A stretch of 64,000 bases of DNA from Sphingomonas sp. Root720 (GCF_001428605.1 NZ_LMID01000014.1:186972-250971), one strand, 5' to 3'; shown: positions 25,964 through 35,700, counted from the first letter of the stretch. A program made the numbers and translations. The notes: a model not told the origin generated them from the sequence alone.

Positions 25964-26989
25964 ATGATCACCATGAAAAGCCGGCCCGATCTGTACCGCG
26001 ATGCGATCGTCGTCGACATGACGGCGCCGGGAAGTCCGCTGGCCGTCATGACCCCCGACGAACAGAGCACCGATGAATGGTATGCAGCCTATGAACAGGC
26101 GGGCTGCACCTTCATCTCCTGTACCGTCGCCGCCGATCATGTCGCCTACACCCCCGAAGCGGCGCTGACCGAGATCGCAAAGGCGCGACACTGGCTGCTG
26201 GCACGGCCCGATCGCTTCCTGCTTGTGGAGACTGCCGACGACATCTTCCGGGCCAAGCGCGAGGGGAAGGTCGGCATCGTGCTCAATTTCCAGGGCACGC
26301 TGCAATATCAACGCGACCTTCGACTGGTGGAGGCGTTCAAGCGGCTGGGCGTCCACCATTCGCTGCTCACCTACAACCAGAAGAATCTGGTGGGGGACGG
26401 CTGTCATGAACGCACCGATGCAGGCCTGAGCAGCTATGGCATCGCGCTGATTCAGGAGATGAACCGGGTCGGTGTCCTCGTCGACATCACCCATGCCGGA
26501 TACCGCACGGCGATGGAGGCGATCGAGGTATCGAGTGCGCCGGTCATCATGTCCCATTGCAGCCCGCGGGCGATCTTCGATCATCAGCGCAACGTGCCAG
26601 ACGACCAGATCGTGGCGATGGCGAAGACCGGCGGGGTCATCGGTATCCACGGCGTCGGAATATTCATGAGCGCGGACGGCAGCGACATTTCGCCGCAGCG
26701 GCTGTTCGAGTTTCTCGATCATACGGTGCAATTGGTCGGTCCCGATCATGTCGGCTTCGGGCTCGATTACATCATGCACACCGCCAATGCCCGCAAAGCC
26801 GTCGTCGGCAAGACGGGGGAAAGCTACAAGCGCGACAGCGGCTATCACAACGACGAGTATTTTTTCGCTCCGCCGTCGATCATGCGCGACGTGGCCGACG
26901 TCATGCTGTCGAATGGATATTCGGAAGGCGACGTCTTCAACATCCTGGGCGGAAACTGGGTCAACATCTTCCGCACCATTTGCGGGTAG
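25964..26989 (+). CDS. M19 (renal dipeptidase-like) family protein with altered metal site
   Basis: A 341-residue TIM-barrel protein. The second half of the metal site is intact: VDITHAGY (H177) and IMSHCSPRA (H198), with the GLDY region near residue 266. The first half is changed. Where M19 enzymes have H-x-D the protein reads D18-M-T, and the bridging Glu of the G-x-E-G motif is Gln110 (LNFQGT). Normal members cut dipeptides or N-acyl amino acids with two zinc ions. This one may use one metal, or another reaction. It lies 23 bases after hydantoinase B. Confidence 0.85.
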   Translation: MITMKSRPDLYRDAIVVDMTAPGSPLAVMTPDEQSTDEWYAAYEQAGCTFISCTVAADHVAYTPEAALTEIAKARHWLLARPDRFLLVETADDIFRAKREGKVGIVLNFQGTLQYQRDLRLVEAFKRLGVHHSLLTYNQKNLVGDGCHERTDAGLSSYGIALIQEMNRVGVLVDITHAGYRTAMEAIEVSSAPVIMSHCSPRAIFDHQRNVPDDQIVAMAKTGGVIGIHGVGIFMSADGSDISPQRLFEFLDHTVQLVGPDHVGFGLDYIMHTANARKAVVGKTGESYKRDSGYHNDEYFFAPPSIMRDVADVMLSNGYSEGDVFNILGGNWVNIFRTICG

Positions 26990-26996
26990 AGCCAGC

Positions 26997-27962
26997 GTGT
27001 CGATGGATGGGACACCCGCTTTCCTCGATGCCGACACGGTGCGGGCTTCGCTGAGTCTCGATCGCTGCATGGCGGCGATGCGCGAGGTAATGATCGCCCT
27101 GTCTGGCGGGGTAACCGCCCAGCTTCCACGTGGGATATTGCCGCTGGACGGAAAGCTGCTGGGGGTCATGGCCGGGGCGTTGAGCGGCGGGGGCTTCTTC
27201 GGGGCGAAGATACTGGGTGTCGCCGACGATCCGGCGCAACCGGGCCGGCAATGGCATCACGGCTTGGTGATCCTGTTCGACGGAGACAGTGGCAAGCCGG
27301 TCTGTATCGCCGATGCCGAGGAGATCACGCTGCTCCGAACGGCGGCCGTCAGCGCCGTGGCGACCGACATGCTCGCAAGGCGGGATGCCAAGTCGCTTGG
27401 GATATTTGGTCATGGAACCCAGGCTCAGGCGCACATCAGGGCAATCACGCACATCCGACGGCTCGACGAGATTCTTGTTTGGGGGCGCTCGTTCGACAAG
27501 GCTCGGAGCTTCGCGGAAGAGGTAGCGTCGTCGCTGAAACTGCCGGTCCGTGCCGTTGCCAAGCCGGAAGAAGTCGCGGCCTGCGACATCCTTTGTACCC
27601 TGACACCCGCCGTCGATCCGATCCTGAAGGGCGCGTGGGTTCAGGAAGGCGCTCATGTGAACGTCGTCGGCTTCGCCCCCGCGGGGCGTGGCGAAGTCGA
27701 CGGCGACCTTGTGAGGAAGTCGCGATATTTCACCGACAGTCGTGCGTCGGTCGAGCGCGAAGGGAACGAGTTTCTGGACGCGCTGCGTACCGGGGCGATC
27801 GGACCTGATCATCGGTTAGACGAACTGGGCGCGGTGCTCGCCGGGACGGTCGAGGGCAGGCGCTTGCCGACCGAGATCAGTCTTTATCGATCGCTCGGGC
27901 ATGTGGCGCAGGATCTCGCCGCACTGACCGCGCTGCACCTGTCCCGTCAGGCATCATCATAA
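26997..27962 (+). CDS. ornithine cyclodeaminase / mu-crystallin family oxidoreductase
   Basis: About 321 residues from GTG 26997; ATG 27003 (MDGTPAFLDADTV) is the alternative, and the ribosome site does not decide. The NAD-binding fold is SLGIFGHGTQAQAHIRAIT, after the substrate region EITLLRTAAVSAVATDMLA, which matches the family's R-T-x-A-x-S-A motif. Members convert ornithine to proline, or act as ketimine reductases, alanine or lysine dehydrogenases. Following a dipeptidase-like and a hydantoinase gene, it could handle an amino acid or imine made in the pathway. Confidence 0.85.
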   Translation: MSMDGTPAFLDADTVRASLSLDRCMAAMREVMIALSGGVTAQLPRGILPLDGKLLGVMAGALSGGGFFGAKILGVADDPAQPGRQWHHGLVILFDGDSGKPVCIADAEEITLLRTAAVSAVATDMLARRDAKSLGIFGHGTQAQAHIRAITHIRRLDEILVWGRSFDKARSFAEEVASSLKLPVRAVAKPEEVAACDILCTLTPAVDPILKGAWVQEGAHVNVVGFAPAGRGEVDGDLVRKSRYFTDSRASVEREGNEFLDALRTGAIGPDHRLDELGAVLAGTVEGRRLPTEISLYRSLGHVAQDLAALTALHLSRQASS

Positions 27963-27978
27963 AGCGAGAGGGATCACG

Positions 27979-28977
27979 ATGGCGCGGATCATATTGTTCG
28001 ACGAAAATGGCGGGCCCGAAAAGCTTTACATCAAAGACGTCGCCAAGCCCGAGCCGGGCCAGGGCGAGGTCCGCTATCGCGTAGAGGCCTATGCCCTCAA
28101 TCGCGGAGACCTGTTCTGGCTGGCCGACACTTACTATAACTCCGCTAAATTCCCGGCGCGCATCGGGCAGGAAGCCGTCGGTTATGTCGAGGCGATCGGG
28201 CCTGGTGTCGAAGGTTTCGCCATCGGTCAGCGGGTGGCTTCGCTTGTCCAGGAAGATGGTCGCTATTGCGTGAATGGCGAGTTCGCGATCACCCCGGCAC
28301 GCTATCTCGTCCACTGTCCCGACTTTCTTTCCGCCGGAGAGGCGGCGTCGCTGTGGTCACAGGCACAGACAGCCTATTATCCGCTGGTCGAGGTCGCGAA
28401 TGTGGGGCCCGGGCATCATGTGCTCGTGACGGCCGGATCCAGTACGTCCGGCAATGGTGCGATCCAGATGGCGAAGCTACTGGGTGCGACCGTCATCACG
28501 ACTAGCCGGTCGGACGCAAAGAACGATTTTCTCAAAGACATCGGCGCCGATTTCATCATCGACATGAGCCGGGAGAATCTCTGCGAAAGTGTCGGCCGCA
28601 TCACCGAGGGCAAGGGCGTGGACGTCATCCTCGACGCGGTAGCAGGTCCGATGATGTCCCATTATCTCGCCGACGGTGTCTTGGCTCTTGGGGCTAAGAT
28701 TTTCGTTCTCGGCGCTCTGGACGGCGATTTCGACCTGCAAGGGCCATTGCCTCCGCTGATCCGGGCGGGGGGAAGCATCGTTGGATATTCGCTGTACAAC
28801 CACAACCGCATCGACGCCCAACTCGAACGCGCGAAGGCGTTCATCACGCACCATGTCATCAATCGATCCCTGGTTCCGTGGATCGACAGTGTCCTGCCGC
28901 TCGAGGACACGGCGAAGGGGTATGAGAAGCTTCTTTCCGGACAGACACGGGGCAAGGTTATTGTAAAAGTCGCCTAG
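27979..28977 (+). CDS. zinc-binding-type medium-chain dehydrogenase/reductase (second copy)
   Basis: A 332-residue MDR protein, paralogous to the one at 21124 with the same plan: VRYRVEAYALNRGDLFWLAD, IGQEAVGYVEAIGPGV, and the nucleotide fold VLVTAGSSTSGNGAIQMAKL. Zinc-ligand cysteines are again missing. It closes the cluster, beginning 16 bases after the cyclodeaminase-like gene. Having two reductases of one kind in one operon suggests two successive enone-type reductions or two forms of one substrate. Confidence 0.85.
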   Translation: MARIILFDENGGPEKLYIKDVAKPEPGQGEVRYRVEAYALNRGDLFWLADTYYNSAKFPARIGQEAVGYVEAIGPGVEGFAIGQRVASLVQEDGRYCVNGEFAITPARYLVHCPDFLSAGEAASLWSQAQTAYYPLVEVANVGPGHHVLVTAGSSTSGNGAIQMAKLLGATVITTSRSDAKNDFLKDIGADFIIDMSRENLCESVGRITEGKGVDVILDAVAGPMMSHYLADGVLALGAKIFVLGALDGDFDLQGPLPPLIRAGGSIVGYSLYNHNRIDAQLERAKAFITHHVINRSLVPWIDSVLPLEDTAKGYEKLLSGQTRGKVIVKVA

Positions 28978-29767
28978 CGCCGGTTTTCAAAACCTGCCAG
29001 TCCGCTATCGGCTCAGCTTCTGCCATAACCCGATGCCGCTCGGGTGAGCGCCGAACGGCAGCTTCTGACAAGAGGTGACATTCAACCAGTGCATGCGAAC
29101 GGCAGCAAAGTCCCAACTTTAGCCGTTCAGACTGACCGTTGCGCCGGTGAATGAACGGCGGCTTTCAGGCGCATCGGCGTGCCGCCTGAGAGTCCGACAT
29201 TAAGGCGCATTGCCGATCGTCCGCTTTGACCGGTCCGAACGGCAGCTTCCGTTAGGACCGGACGTTCAGCGCGGACTGAAAGAACGACCGGCATTGGTCG
29301 GAAGCTGTTATTCGAGTAGAACTCGGTGCCGCGGCCGCTTCGCGCGACATCTCGGCCGTTCGCAGCGCGATCGGGCTGCCTGAAAGCTGCCGGTGCTCAT
29401 AGGGTTGATGGGGATGGCGGCCACTTTTCGTCGGCCCCCGACATTCGCGATGACTATCCATTTGTCCGATTATTGCCGATCGGTCATGGGCCAGAATGGA
29501 TGCCGTGGCACTCCATTCCAACCCATCGCGACGAGGCGTCGGGCTCCTTGTAGCCACCGGAACATCCTTGCTGTGCAGATTTATCGCATTCAGTAAAGAT
29601 GACAGGATAACTTATCGAGACATGTGGATAGATGCTCGGCGTGCAGCCGACAAAGTGAATCACATGCTCGCGGAGCGCGCACGCAGGCACGCCAGGACAT
29701 TTCGCCAAACGCTGTTTTGCCACTCGCGCAATCAGCGGTGCCGCGTTTTGGCGACCACAGCCTGCAT
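28978..29767. repeat. 790-base gene-free mosaic of short degenerate repeats
   Basis: No gene is convincing. Words like GAACGGCAGCTTC (29049, 29230), CGGCGGCTTTCAGGC (29156), CTGCCTGAAAGCTGCC (29377) and CCGACATTC occur in both orientations. Positions 29339-29360 match 52159-52180 in 21 of 22 bases. The stretch separates the hydantoinase cluster from the pca genes and looks like remodelled junk at an island seam. Confidence 0.5.
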
Positions 29768-30969
29768 TCACACTTTCTCGAGCGCCAGCGCCACGCCCTG
29801 CCCGACACCGACGCACAGCGTGACCAGCGCCCGCCGGACGCCATGTTGCTCCAGCATGTGGATGGCGGTGAGCGCGAGCCGGGCCCGGACATGCCCAGCG
29901 GATGCCCCAGGGCGATCGCCCCGCCGTTCGGATTGATCCGCGGATCGGCCGGATCGAGCCCCAGCGCGCGGGCGCAGCCCACCACCTGGGCGGCGAAGGC
30001 CTCGTTGATTTCGATCAGATCGAAATCGGAAAGCTTGAGATCGAGGCGTTGCAGCAGTCGCTGGATCGCGGGCACCGGCCCGAGCCCCATCGTGCGCGGT
30101 TCGACGCCGGCCGTGGCCATGCCGAGGATATGGGCGCGCGGCACCAGGCCGAACTCCGTCGCGGCGGCCGCGTTGGCGATCAGCATCGCCGCGGCACCAT
30201 CGTTGACACTCGAGGCGTTACCGGCGGTCACGCTGCCATTCTCGCGAAACGGCGTCTTCAGCCGGGCCAGACTTTCCACGGTCGTATCCGGACGGAGATG
30301 CTCGTCCTGCTTGAAGCGAAAGGCATTGCCCTTCCGATCGGCCGCATCGATCGCGACGATCTCCTCCGCGAAATAGCCCGCTCGTTGCGCCCGCGCTGCC
30401 TTGTCCTGGCTGGCGGCCGCGAAACTGTCCTGATCCTCGCGGCTGATCTGGCATTCCGCGGCGACGTTTTCCGCCGTCTCCGGCATCGAATCCACGCTAT
30501 ATTGCGCCTTCATCAGCGGATTGACGAAGCGCCAGCCGATCGTCGTGTCCTCGATGGTCGCGCTCCGCTGGAAGGCGTTTTCAGCCTTGCCCATCACCAG
30601 AGGCGCCCGGGTCATCGACTCCACGCCCCCGGCTATCAGATTGAGTTCCCCGGAACGGACCGCCGGGGCCGCGGTGCCGACGGCATCGAGGCCGAACGCG
30701 CAGAGCCGGTTGATCGTCGTCCCGGGGACCGACGCGGGAAGCCCCGCCAGCAGGGCCGACATCCGCGCCACGTTACGATTGTCCTCGCCGGCCTGGTTCG
30801 CGCAGCCCAGCACCACCTCGTTGATGCCCGCCGGATCGAACGCCGGATTGCGGCGCAGCAGTTCGGCTATCGGAACGGCGGCGAGATCGTCGGCCCGGAC
30901 ATGGGCGAGCGAGCCGCCGAATCGGCCGATCGGCGTCCGCACCGCGTCGCAGATGAAGGCGCGGGTCAT
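29768..30969 (-). pseudogene. 3-oxoadipyl-CoA thiolase (PcaF-like), frameshifted near the C-terminus
   Basis: Starts at ATG 30969, overlapping the pcaJ stop by 4 bases. The frame is a good thiolase of the PcaF type (VRTPIGRFGGSLAHVRADDL, INRLCAFGLDAV, EINEAFAAQVVGCARAL, NPNGGAIALGHPLGMSG). Just after GMSG one base is missing in a G run (about 29884-29886). With it restored, the frame reads ARLALTAIHML, TLCVGVGQG and ALALEKV to a stop at 29768. The second catalytic Cys (CVG) is therefore out of frame. It would cleave 3-oxoadipyl-CoA to succinyl-CoA and acetyl-CoA. A sequencing error is possible. Confidence 0.8.
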
Positions 30970-31613
30970 TGCACGATCTCCACTTCGAAAGGGGCGCCGG
31001 TGCTGGCACGCACGGCCTCGATTGTCTCGCCGGGGGCCAGTTCGATCAGCACGAGCCGAGCGGCTTCCCGGTCGATCCGGAAACAGGCGCGATCGGTGAT
31101 GATTATGTCGACGACGCCCGCTCCGGTCAGCGGCAGCGTGCACCGCTCGAGGATCTTGGGCCTTCCGTGCTTGTCGACATGGTCCATCACTACGACGACC
31201 CGCCGCACCCCGGCGACGAGATCCATTGCGCCGCCCATGCCCTTGATCATCTTGCCGGGGATCGTCCAGTTGGCGAGATCGCCATTGGCGGCGACCTCCA
31301 TCGAACCCAGGATCGCCAAGTCGATATGGCCGCCGCGGATCATCGCGAAGCTGTCGGCCGACGAGAAGAAGCTCGATGTCGGCAAGGCGGTGACCGTCTG
31401 CTTGCCGGCGTTGATCAGGTCCGGATCGACCTCGTCCTCGAACGGAAACGGGCCGATCCCGAGCATCCCGTTCTCCGATTGCAGCGTAACCCGCACGCCC
31501 GCCGGCACATGATTGGCGACGAGCGTCGGGATGCCGATGCCGAGATTGACGTAGAAGCCATCGCGCAGCTCGCGTGCGGCCCGCTGCGCCATCTGATCAC
31601 GCGTCCATGCCAT
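30966..31613 (-). CDS. pcaJ: 3-oxoacid (3-oxoadipate) CoA-transferase subunit B
   Basis: A 215-residue subunit starting at ATG 31613. The catalytic glutamate sits in [12 protein letters not shown] (SENG motif), and [14 protein letters not shown] and [19 protein letters not shown] are typical of the beta subunit. With subunit A it moves CoA from succinyl-CoA to 3-oxoadipate. The name fits the 3-oxoadipate path here because maleylacetate reductase and hydroxyquinol dioxygenase are in the same island, but acetoacetate is another possible substrate. Confidence 0.88.
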   Translation of the reverse strand: MAWTRDQMAQRAARELRDGFYVNLGIGIPTLVANHVPAGVRVTLQSENGMLGIGPFPFEDEVDPDLINAGKQTVTALPTSSFFSSADSFAMIRGGHIDLAILGSMEVAANGDLANWTIPGKMIKGMGGAMDLVAGVRRVVVVMDHVDKHGRPKILERCTLPLTGAGVVDIIITDRACFRIDREAARLVLIELAPGETIEAVRASTGAPFEVEIVQ

Positions 31614-32329
31614 CAGCGCGCCTCCCCCTCGCCGGTCCGCGGGCGGACGGTTCGCTGTTCGATGCGCTTCTCGTAATGCTCGCCCTGGACGACGCGGTTC
31701 ACATAGATGCCCGGGGTGTGGATCTGGTCCGGATCGAGCGCCCCGGCGGGCACCAGCTCCTCGACCTCGGCGACCGTCATCACGCCCGCGGTCGCCATCA
31801 CCGGATTGAAGTTCCGCGCGGTCTTTCGATAGACGAGATTGCCCTCGGGATCGGCCTTCCACGCCTTGACGATCGACAGGTCGGCCCGCAGCCACCGCTC
31901 CCGCAGATAGAGCTGCCCGTCGAATGTCTCGACGGGCTTGCCCTCGGCGACGACGGTGCCGACGCCGGTCTTCGTATAGAAGGCCGGGATGCCAGCGCCC
32001 CCCGCCCGGATCCGCTCCGCCAGCGTGCCCTGGGGGTTGAGCTCGAGTTCGAGCTCGCCCGATAGGTAAAGGCTGGCGAACAGCTTGTTCTCACCGACAT
32101 AGGACGAGACCATCTTGCGGATCTGACCCGCGTTCAGGAGCTTCCAGAGGCCGAAGCCATCGGCGCCGCAATTGTTCGATATGATCGTGAGGTCCCCGAC
32201 ACCGTCGGCCAGCAGCGCGTCGATGAGCTTCTCGGGATTACCCGACAAACCGAACCCGCCCGACATGATCGTCATGCCCGGGAAGAGCAGGCCCGACAGC
32301 GCCTCCGCAGGCGTAGGAAAAATCTTCAT
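31613..32329 (-). CDS. pcaI: 3-oxoacid (3-oxoadipate) CoA-transferase subunit A
   Basis: A 238-residue alpha subunit. The glycine-rich CoA loop [22 protein letters not shown] and the later [19 protein letters not shown] and [15 protein letters not shown] are family hallmarks. Its stop and the pcaJ start share one base (TGATG), which implies translational coupling. It follows a short-chain dehydrogenase gene by 35 bases on the same strand. Confidence 0.9.
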   Translation of the reverse strand: MKIFPTPAEALSGLLFPGMTIMSGGFGLSGNPEKLIDALLADGVGDLTIISNNCGADGFGLWKLLNAGQIRKMVSSYVGENKLFASLYLSGELELELNPQGTLAERIRAGGAGIPAFYTKTGVGTVVAEGKPVETFDGQLYLRERWLRADLSIVKAWKADPEGNLVYRKTARNFNPVMATAGVMTVAEVEELVPAGALDPDQIHTPGIYVNRVVQGEHYEKRIEQRTVRPRTGEGEAR

Positions 32330-32364
32330 CGGCGATCACCTCACCTCGATCCGCGCCGTTTGCC

Positions 32365-33117
32365 TCAAGTGACCTGCAAGCCCCCGTCGACGGCGATGAT
32401 CTGGCCAGTCACCCAGCCCAGAACGGGTCGAGCGAGCGTCACGATCCACGCGGCGACATCGTCCGGCACACCGCGGCGGCCGAGCGGAATGACGCCAAGC
32501 TCGTGCGCCTTGATCGCATCGATCACCTCATCCGGGAGCCCCATCTGCTTGTTCATGAAGGTCGTCTCGACCGGTCCGGAAGCGATTGCATTGACCCGGA
32601 TCTTCCGCGCCGCGAACTCGAGCGCCCAGCAACGTGTCAGATGCTCGACCGCCGCCTTGCTCGCCGCATAATAGGACAGCGGCGCGCCAGCCTTGCTGCC
32701 ATAGGTGCTCGATAGATTAACGATCAGGCCCTGGCTCTTCTCTAGATGAGGCAGTGCAGCCGCCGACAACGCTCCCGGATAGATCACGTTGACCGTGAAT
32801 ATCTGCGCGATCCGATCCGGCGACACCTGTTCCATCGGCCCAACCGCGCCATCGCCAGCATTGTTGACGATAACGTCGAGACGCCCCCACAGCTCGATCG
32901 CCCGGGCCACTACCGCCGCGGCGGAAGCCGGATCGCTAGCATCCGCCACAAAGCCGGCGAGATTGGGGTTCGCTCCGGTGATCTCTTCGAGCGCGTCGGC
33001 CCGGCGCCCGGTGATCAGCACCTTCGCGCCTTCTTCCGCAAAGGCCTTCGCCGTCGCAAGGCCGATGCCGGCGCCTCCACCGGTGATGATGACGACCTTG
33101 TCCTGAAAATCAGACAT
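32365..33117 (-). CDS. short-chain dehydrogenase/reductase
   Basis: A 250-residue SDR starting at ATG 33117 with a GGAGG site. TGGGAGIG is the cofactor loop, VNNAG the structural motif, and S...Y-AAS-K (LSYYAASKAAV) the catalytic set. The end IIAVDGGLQVT is typical. It heads the minus-strand operon SDR-pcaI-pcaJ-pcaF, so it probably acts close to the lower aromatic pathway. Its substrate cannot be read from the sequence. Confidence 0.9.
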   Translation of the reverse strand: MSDFQDKVVIITGGGAGIGLATAKAFAEEGAKVLITGRRADALEEITGANPNLAGFVADASDPASAAAVVARAIELWGRLDVIVNNAGDGAVGPMEQVSPDRIAQIFTVNVIYPGALSAAALPHLEKSQGLIVNLSSTYGSKAGAPLSYYAASKAAVEHLTRCWALEFAARKIRVNAIASGPVETTFMNKQMGLPDEVIDAIKAHELGVIPLGRRGVPDDVAAWIVTLARPVLGWVTGQIIAVDGGLQVT

Positions 33118-33321
33118 AGAAACCTCCTTCAGCACGGCGTGATCAGCACGCCCGGATGCGAATGAAGCCGGGCTCATGTCAGGCTTGGTGGACCCCGCCA
33201 AGGCACAGCGAGCCGCTTTGCCGCCCTCGCGCATTCATTGCGCCGCCCCGGCAAAGACAGGCTGGGACCGCGATGCCATCGCAGAGTCAAAGCCGGCGAA
33301 ATCGGCCTTTCAGAGGAAGCG

Positions 33322-34011
33322 ATGGTGCCCGAGGGAAACCAGATTCACACGGCCGGGGAGTCGCCACGGACCGACGGCGGCATGATCCTCTATCATTCGC
33401 CGGGATCCTGCTCGACCGCCGCGATGCTGGCGCTCGAAGAGAGCGGCCTGCCCTATGCGCTGGAGACCATCAGCGTGCAGGCGGGCGATACCCGAACAGC
33501 CGAGTTCATCCGACGCGATCCGTGGGGCGGCGTCCCCGCGCTGGTCCTTCCCGATGGAAGCTGCCTGACCGAAACCGTCGCCATCCTGCAATTCCTGGCG
33601 GACGCCGTGCCCGATCGGGAACTCCTGCCGCCCAATGGAACGGTGGCCAGAGCAAGGGCGGTATCGTTTCTCGCGCGATTGACCGGAACGGTTCATATCG
33701 CATTCCGCCCCCTGCTCAGGCCCGACAAGCTCGCCTCCACGCGCGAGGGGCAGCAGGATGTTCGGCACACGGGCATCGCCGCGCTGAACGGGGTTCTCGA
33801 GCGGCTGGAGGATGAAATCCGCGGCGAGGACAGCGTCCTCGTGTCGGGCTTCTCGCTCTGCGATGTCTACGCGCTCGTCTTCGCCCATTGGACCTTGCGC
33901 CCGCTGATTCGGGAGCATGTCATCGCCACGCCGCGCCTGCATGCGGTGGGGCGGGCGGTCCAGCGTCGCCCGGCGACCAGTGGAAGGTTGCCCGCGCAGC
34001 CTCGTCTATGA
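33322..34011 (+). CDS. glutathione S-transferase family protein
   Basis: About 229 residues from ATG 33322, which has a good AGAGGA site; the GST core begins at the in-frame ATG 33382 (MILYHSPGSCSTAAMLALEE), which may be the true start. The N-terminal thioredoxin-like domain has the GSCSTAA helix with a Ser/Cys pair and VPALVLPDGSCLTET for glutathione binding; the C-terminal half is helical. GSTs in aromatic catabolic islands isomerise or dehalogenate intermediates. The next gene overlaps by 4 bases. Confidence 0.85.
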   Translation: MVPEGNQIHTAGESPRTDGGMILYHSPGSCSTAAMLALEESGLPYALETISVQAGDTRTAEFIRRDPWGGVPALVLPDGSCLTETVAILQFLADAVPDRELLPPNGTVARARAVSFLARLTGTVHIAFRPLLRPDKLASTREGQQDVRHTGIAALNGVLERLEDEIRGEDSVLVSGFSLCDVYALVFAHWTLRPLIREHVIATPRLHAVGRAVQRRPATSGRLPAQPRL

Positions 34012-34442
34012 GGATGCAAGCGCGCGCCGCCTCGCTCGCGACCCGGCCGGGAGCGGCCGGATCGGTCTGGACCAGGCGCGCCTGGATGCGGCTCGCCGCG
34101 GCAAGCGGCGGCTGCGCCATCGCCATTTGGCTATGGACGAACCTAGCCGATCCGGCCCCGGGAATGCCCCATGTCCGGATCGCGGCCCAGCTTCAGCTGG
34201 TCCACGCAATGACCTGCTTTGCATCGGCGACCTTCATGAATCTCGGCGCGCTCAAGGCGCGCTTCGCGCCGCCCTGCTTCCTGTCCGGATCATTCTGCCT
34301 GTGCGGCTCGCTCTACCTGCCATCCCGCCTCCACAGCCCGCTGACGAGCGGGATCGCTCTGCTCGGCGTCGCCCTGCTGCTGACCGGCTGGTCGGTCCTG
34401 ATCGTCGCATCCGGCGCCATCGACCGTCAGCGACCCGAGTGA
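34008..34442 (+). CDS. small membrane protein, DUF423-like
   Basis: A 144-residue protein with about four hydrophobic segments. The stretch LVHAMTCFASATFMNLG and later FLSGSFCLCGSLYLPSR resemble DUF423 inner-membrane proteins (H-A-x4-A..., G-x-x-L-F-x-G-S-L-Y). The N-terminus has an Arg/Ala-rich part. The start ATG overlaps the GST stop (ATGA). The function is unknown. Confidence 0.65.
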   Translation: MRMQARAASLATRPGAAGSVWTRRAWMRLAAASGGCAIAIWLWTNLADPAPGMPHVRIAAQLQLVHAMTCFASATFMNLGALKARFAPPCFLSGSFCLCGSLYLPSRLHSPLTSGIALLGVALLLTGWSVLIVASGAIDRQRPE

Positions 34443-34526
34443 GGCGTGCCGATGGCCAGCCGGCGCACAGCATCATGCCTTCCCACCTCCTTTCGACCTC
34501 CCCTCCAGTGACAAGGAAAATCCACC

Positions 34527-35660
34527 ATGACCTCCCAACCTGATCCGCTATTCCGTCCCCTCAAGATCGGCGACATCGAAATCCGCAACCGTGTCGCCAT
34601 GGCGCCGATGAGCCGACACCGCACCGCGCTGTCCGGCGTCCCCACGGATCTCAACGTGGAATATTATCGCCAGCGGGCATCGGCCGGGCTGCTGATCACC
34701 GAGGGAACCTATCCCTGCGCGCTGGGCCAGGGATATCTGTTCGTCCCGGGTCTCGTCGACCAGGCCCATGTCGATGGCTGGCGCAAGGTTGCCGAAGCCG
34801 TCCATGGCGAGGGCGGCGCCATCTTCGTGCAGCTGATGCATGCCGGCAGGATTTCCGATCCGCTGATTCTGGGCGGCGAACTCCCGGTCGCCCCCTCGGC
34901 GATCGCGCCTCCGATGACCGAACCCTATGACTCGCCCTGGCCGAAGCCGAAGCGGCCCTATGCCGTGCCGCGCGAACTCAGCCACGCCGAAATCCTCGCG
35001 ACGGTCGATGCCTTCGCGGCCAGCGCGGTGCAGGCCAGGGCGGCCGGGCTCGATGGCGTCGAGATCCACGCCGCGTCGGGCTATCTGCCGATGCAATTCC
35101 TGTCGACCAATGCCAATCTGCGGACCGATCAATGGGGCGGCAGCATCGAACGGCGTGCCGCCTTCCTGCTCGCGCTCGTCGACGCGGTCGCGGCAGCGAC
35201 CTCGCCGGGGTTCGTCTCGGTGAAGCTGTCGCCGGGCTGGCAATTCAACCAGGTCGACGACACCGATCCGATCGCCACCTACACCTATCTGGTTCAGCAG
35301 CTGTCGAAGCGCTCGATCGCCTACCTCCATGTCGGTAATTACGGGATGGCCTGGGACGTCTACGGCACGCTCCGCCCCCTGTTCGACGGACCGATGATCT
35401 TCAACGCAGGCTTCCATCGTGCAGCCGCGCGAGCTGCGATGATCGAGCAGGGCGCCGACATGGTGGCCTTCGGCCAGCATTTCATCGCCAATCCCGATCT
35501 CGTCGAACGCTATCGCAACGATTGGCAGGTGACGCGGCCGGCGGTGGCCACCTATTATACGCAGGGCGCCGACGGCTACACCGACTATCCCGTCTATGCG
35601 GAGTGTGATCCGGCGACGCTGCAGGATCCCGATCTGCCCGTGAACCCGATCATGCCGTGA
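34527..35660 (+). CDS. old yellow enzyme-type NADH:flavin oxidoreductase
   Basis: A 377-residue FMN enzyme of the OYE family. The N-terminus LFRPLKIGDIEIRNRVAMAP, the substrate histidines in GVEIHAASGYLPMQFLS and the FMN phosphate region near YGTLRPLFDGPMIFNAGF are typical. It reduces the C=C bond of enones, nitro-esters or quinone-like rings with NAD(P)H. In hydroxyquinol routes such enzymes can reduce maleylacetate or ring products. It follows the DUF423 gene after 85 bases and ends at a hairpin. Confidence 0.92.
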   Translation: MTSQPDPLFRPLKIGDIEIRNRVAMAPMSRHRTALSGVPTDLNVEYYRQRASAGLLITEGTYPCALGQGYLFVPGLVDQAHVDGWRKVAEAVHGEGGAIFVQLMHAGRISDPLILGGELPVAPSAIAPPMTEPYDSPWPKPKRPYAVPRELSHAEILATVDAFAASAVQARAAGLDGVEIHAASGYLPMQFLSTNANLRTDQWGGSIERRAAFLLALVDAVAAATSPGFVSVKLSPGWQFNQVDDTDPIATYTYLVQQLSKRSIAYLHVGNYGMAWDVYGTLRPLFDGPMIFNAGFHRAAARAAMIEQGADMVAFGQHFIANPDLVERYRNDWQVTRPAVATYYTQGADGYTDYPVYAECDPATLQDPDLPVNPIMP

Positions 35661-35663
35661 GAC

Positions 35664-35700
35664 AAAAAAGCCGGACAGCATCGGGGGGATGCTGTCCGGC
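35664..35700 (-). terminator. rho-independent terminator of the SDR/LinA-like operon
   Basis: A 13-bp perfect stem (35670-35682 with 35688-35700) and 5-base G loop. On the minus strand it is followed by six T (35664-35669 as A on the plus strand), so it ends the leftward operon from 37804. It may also stop the OYE transcript from the other side. Confidence 0.85.

Noticed and set aside
29484-29936. Short frames on both strands at 29.5-29.9 kb
   Set aside because: They arise from the repeat mosaic and the shifted end of the thiolase gene.
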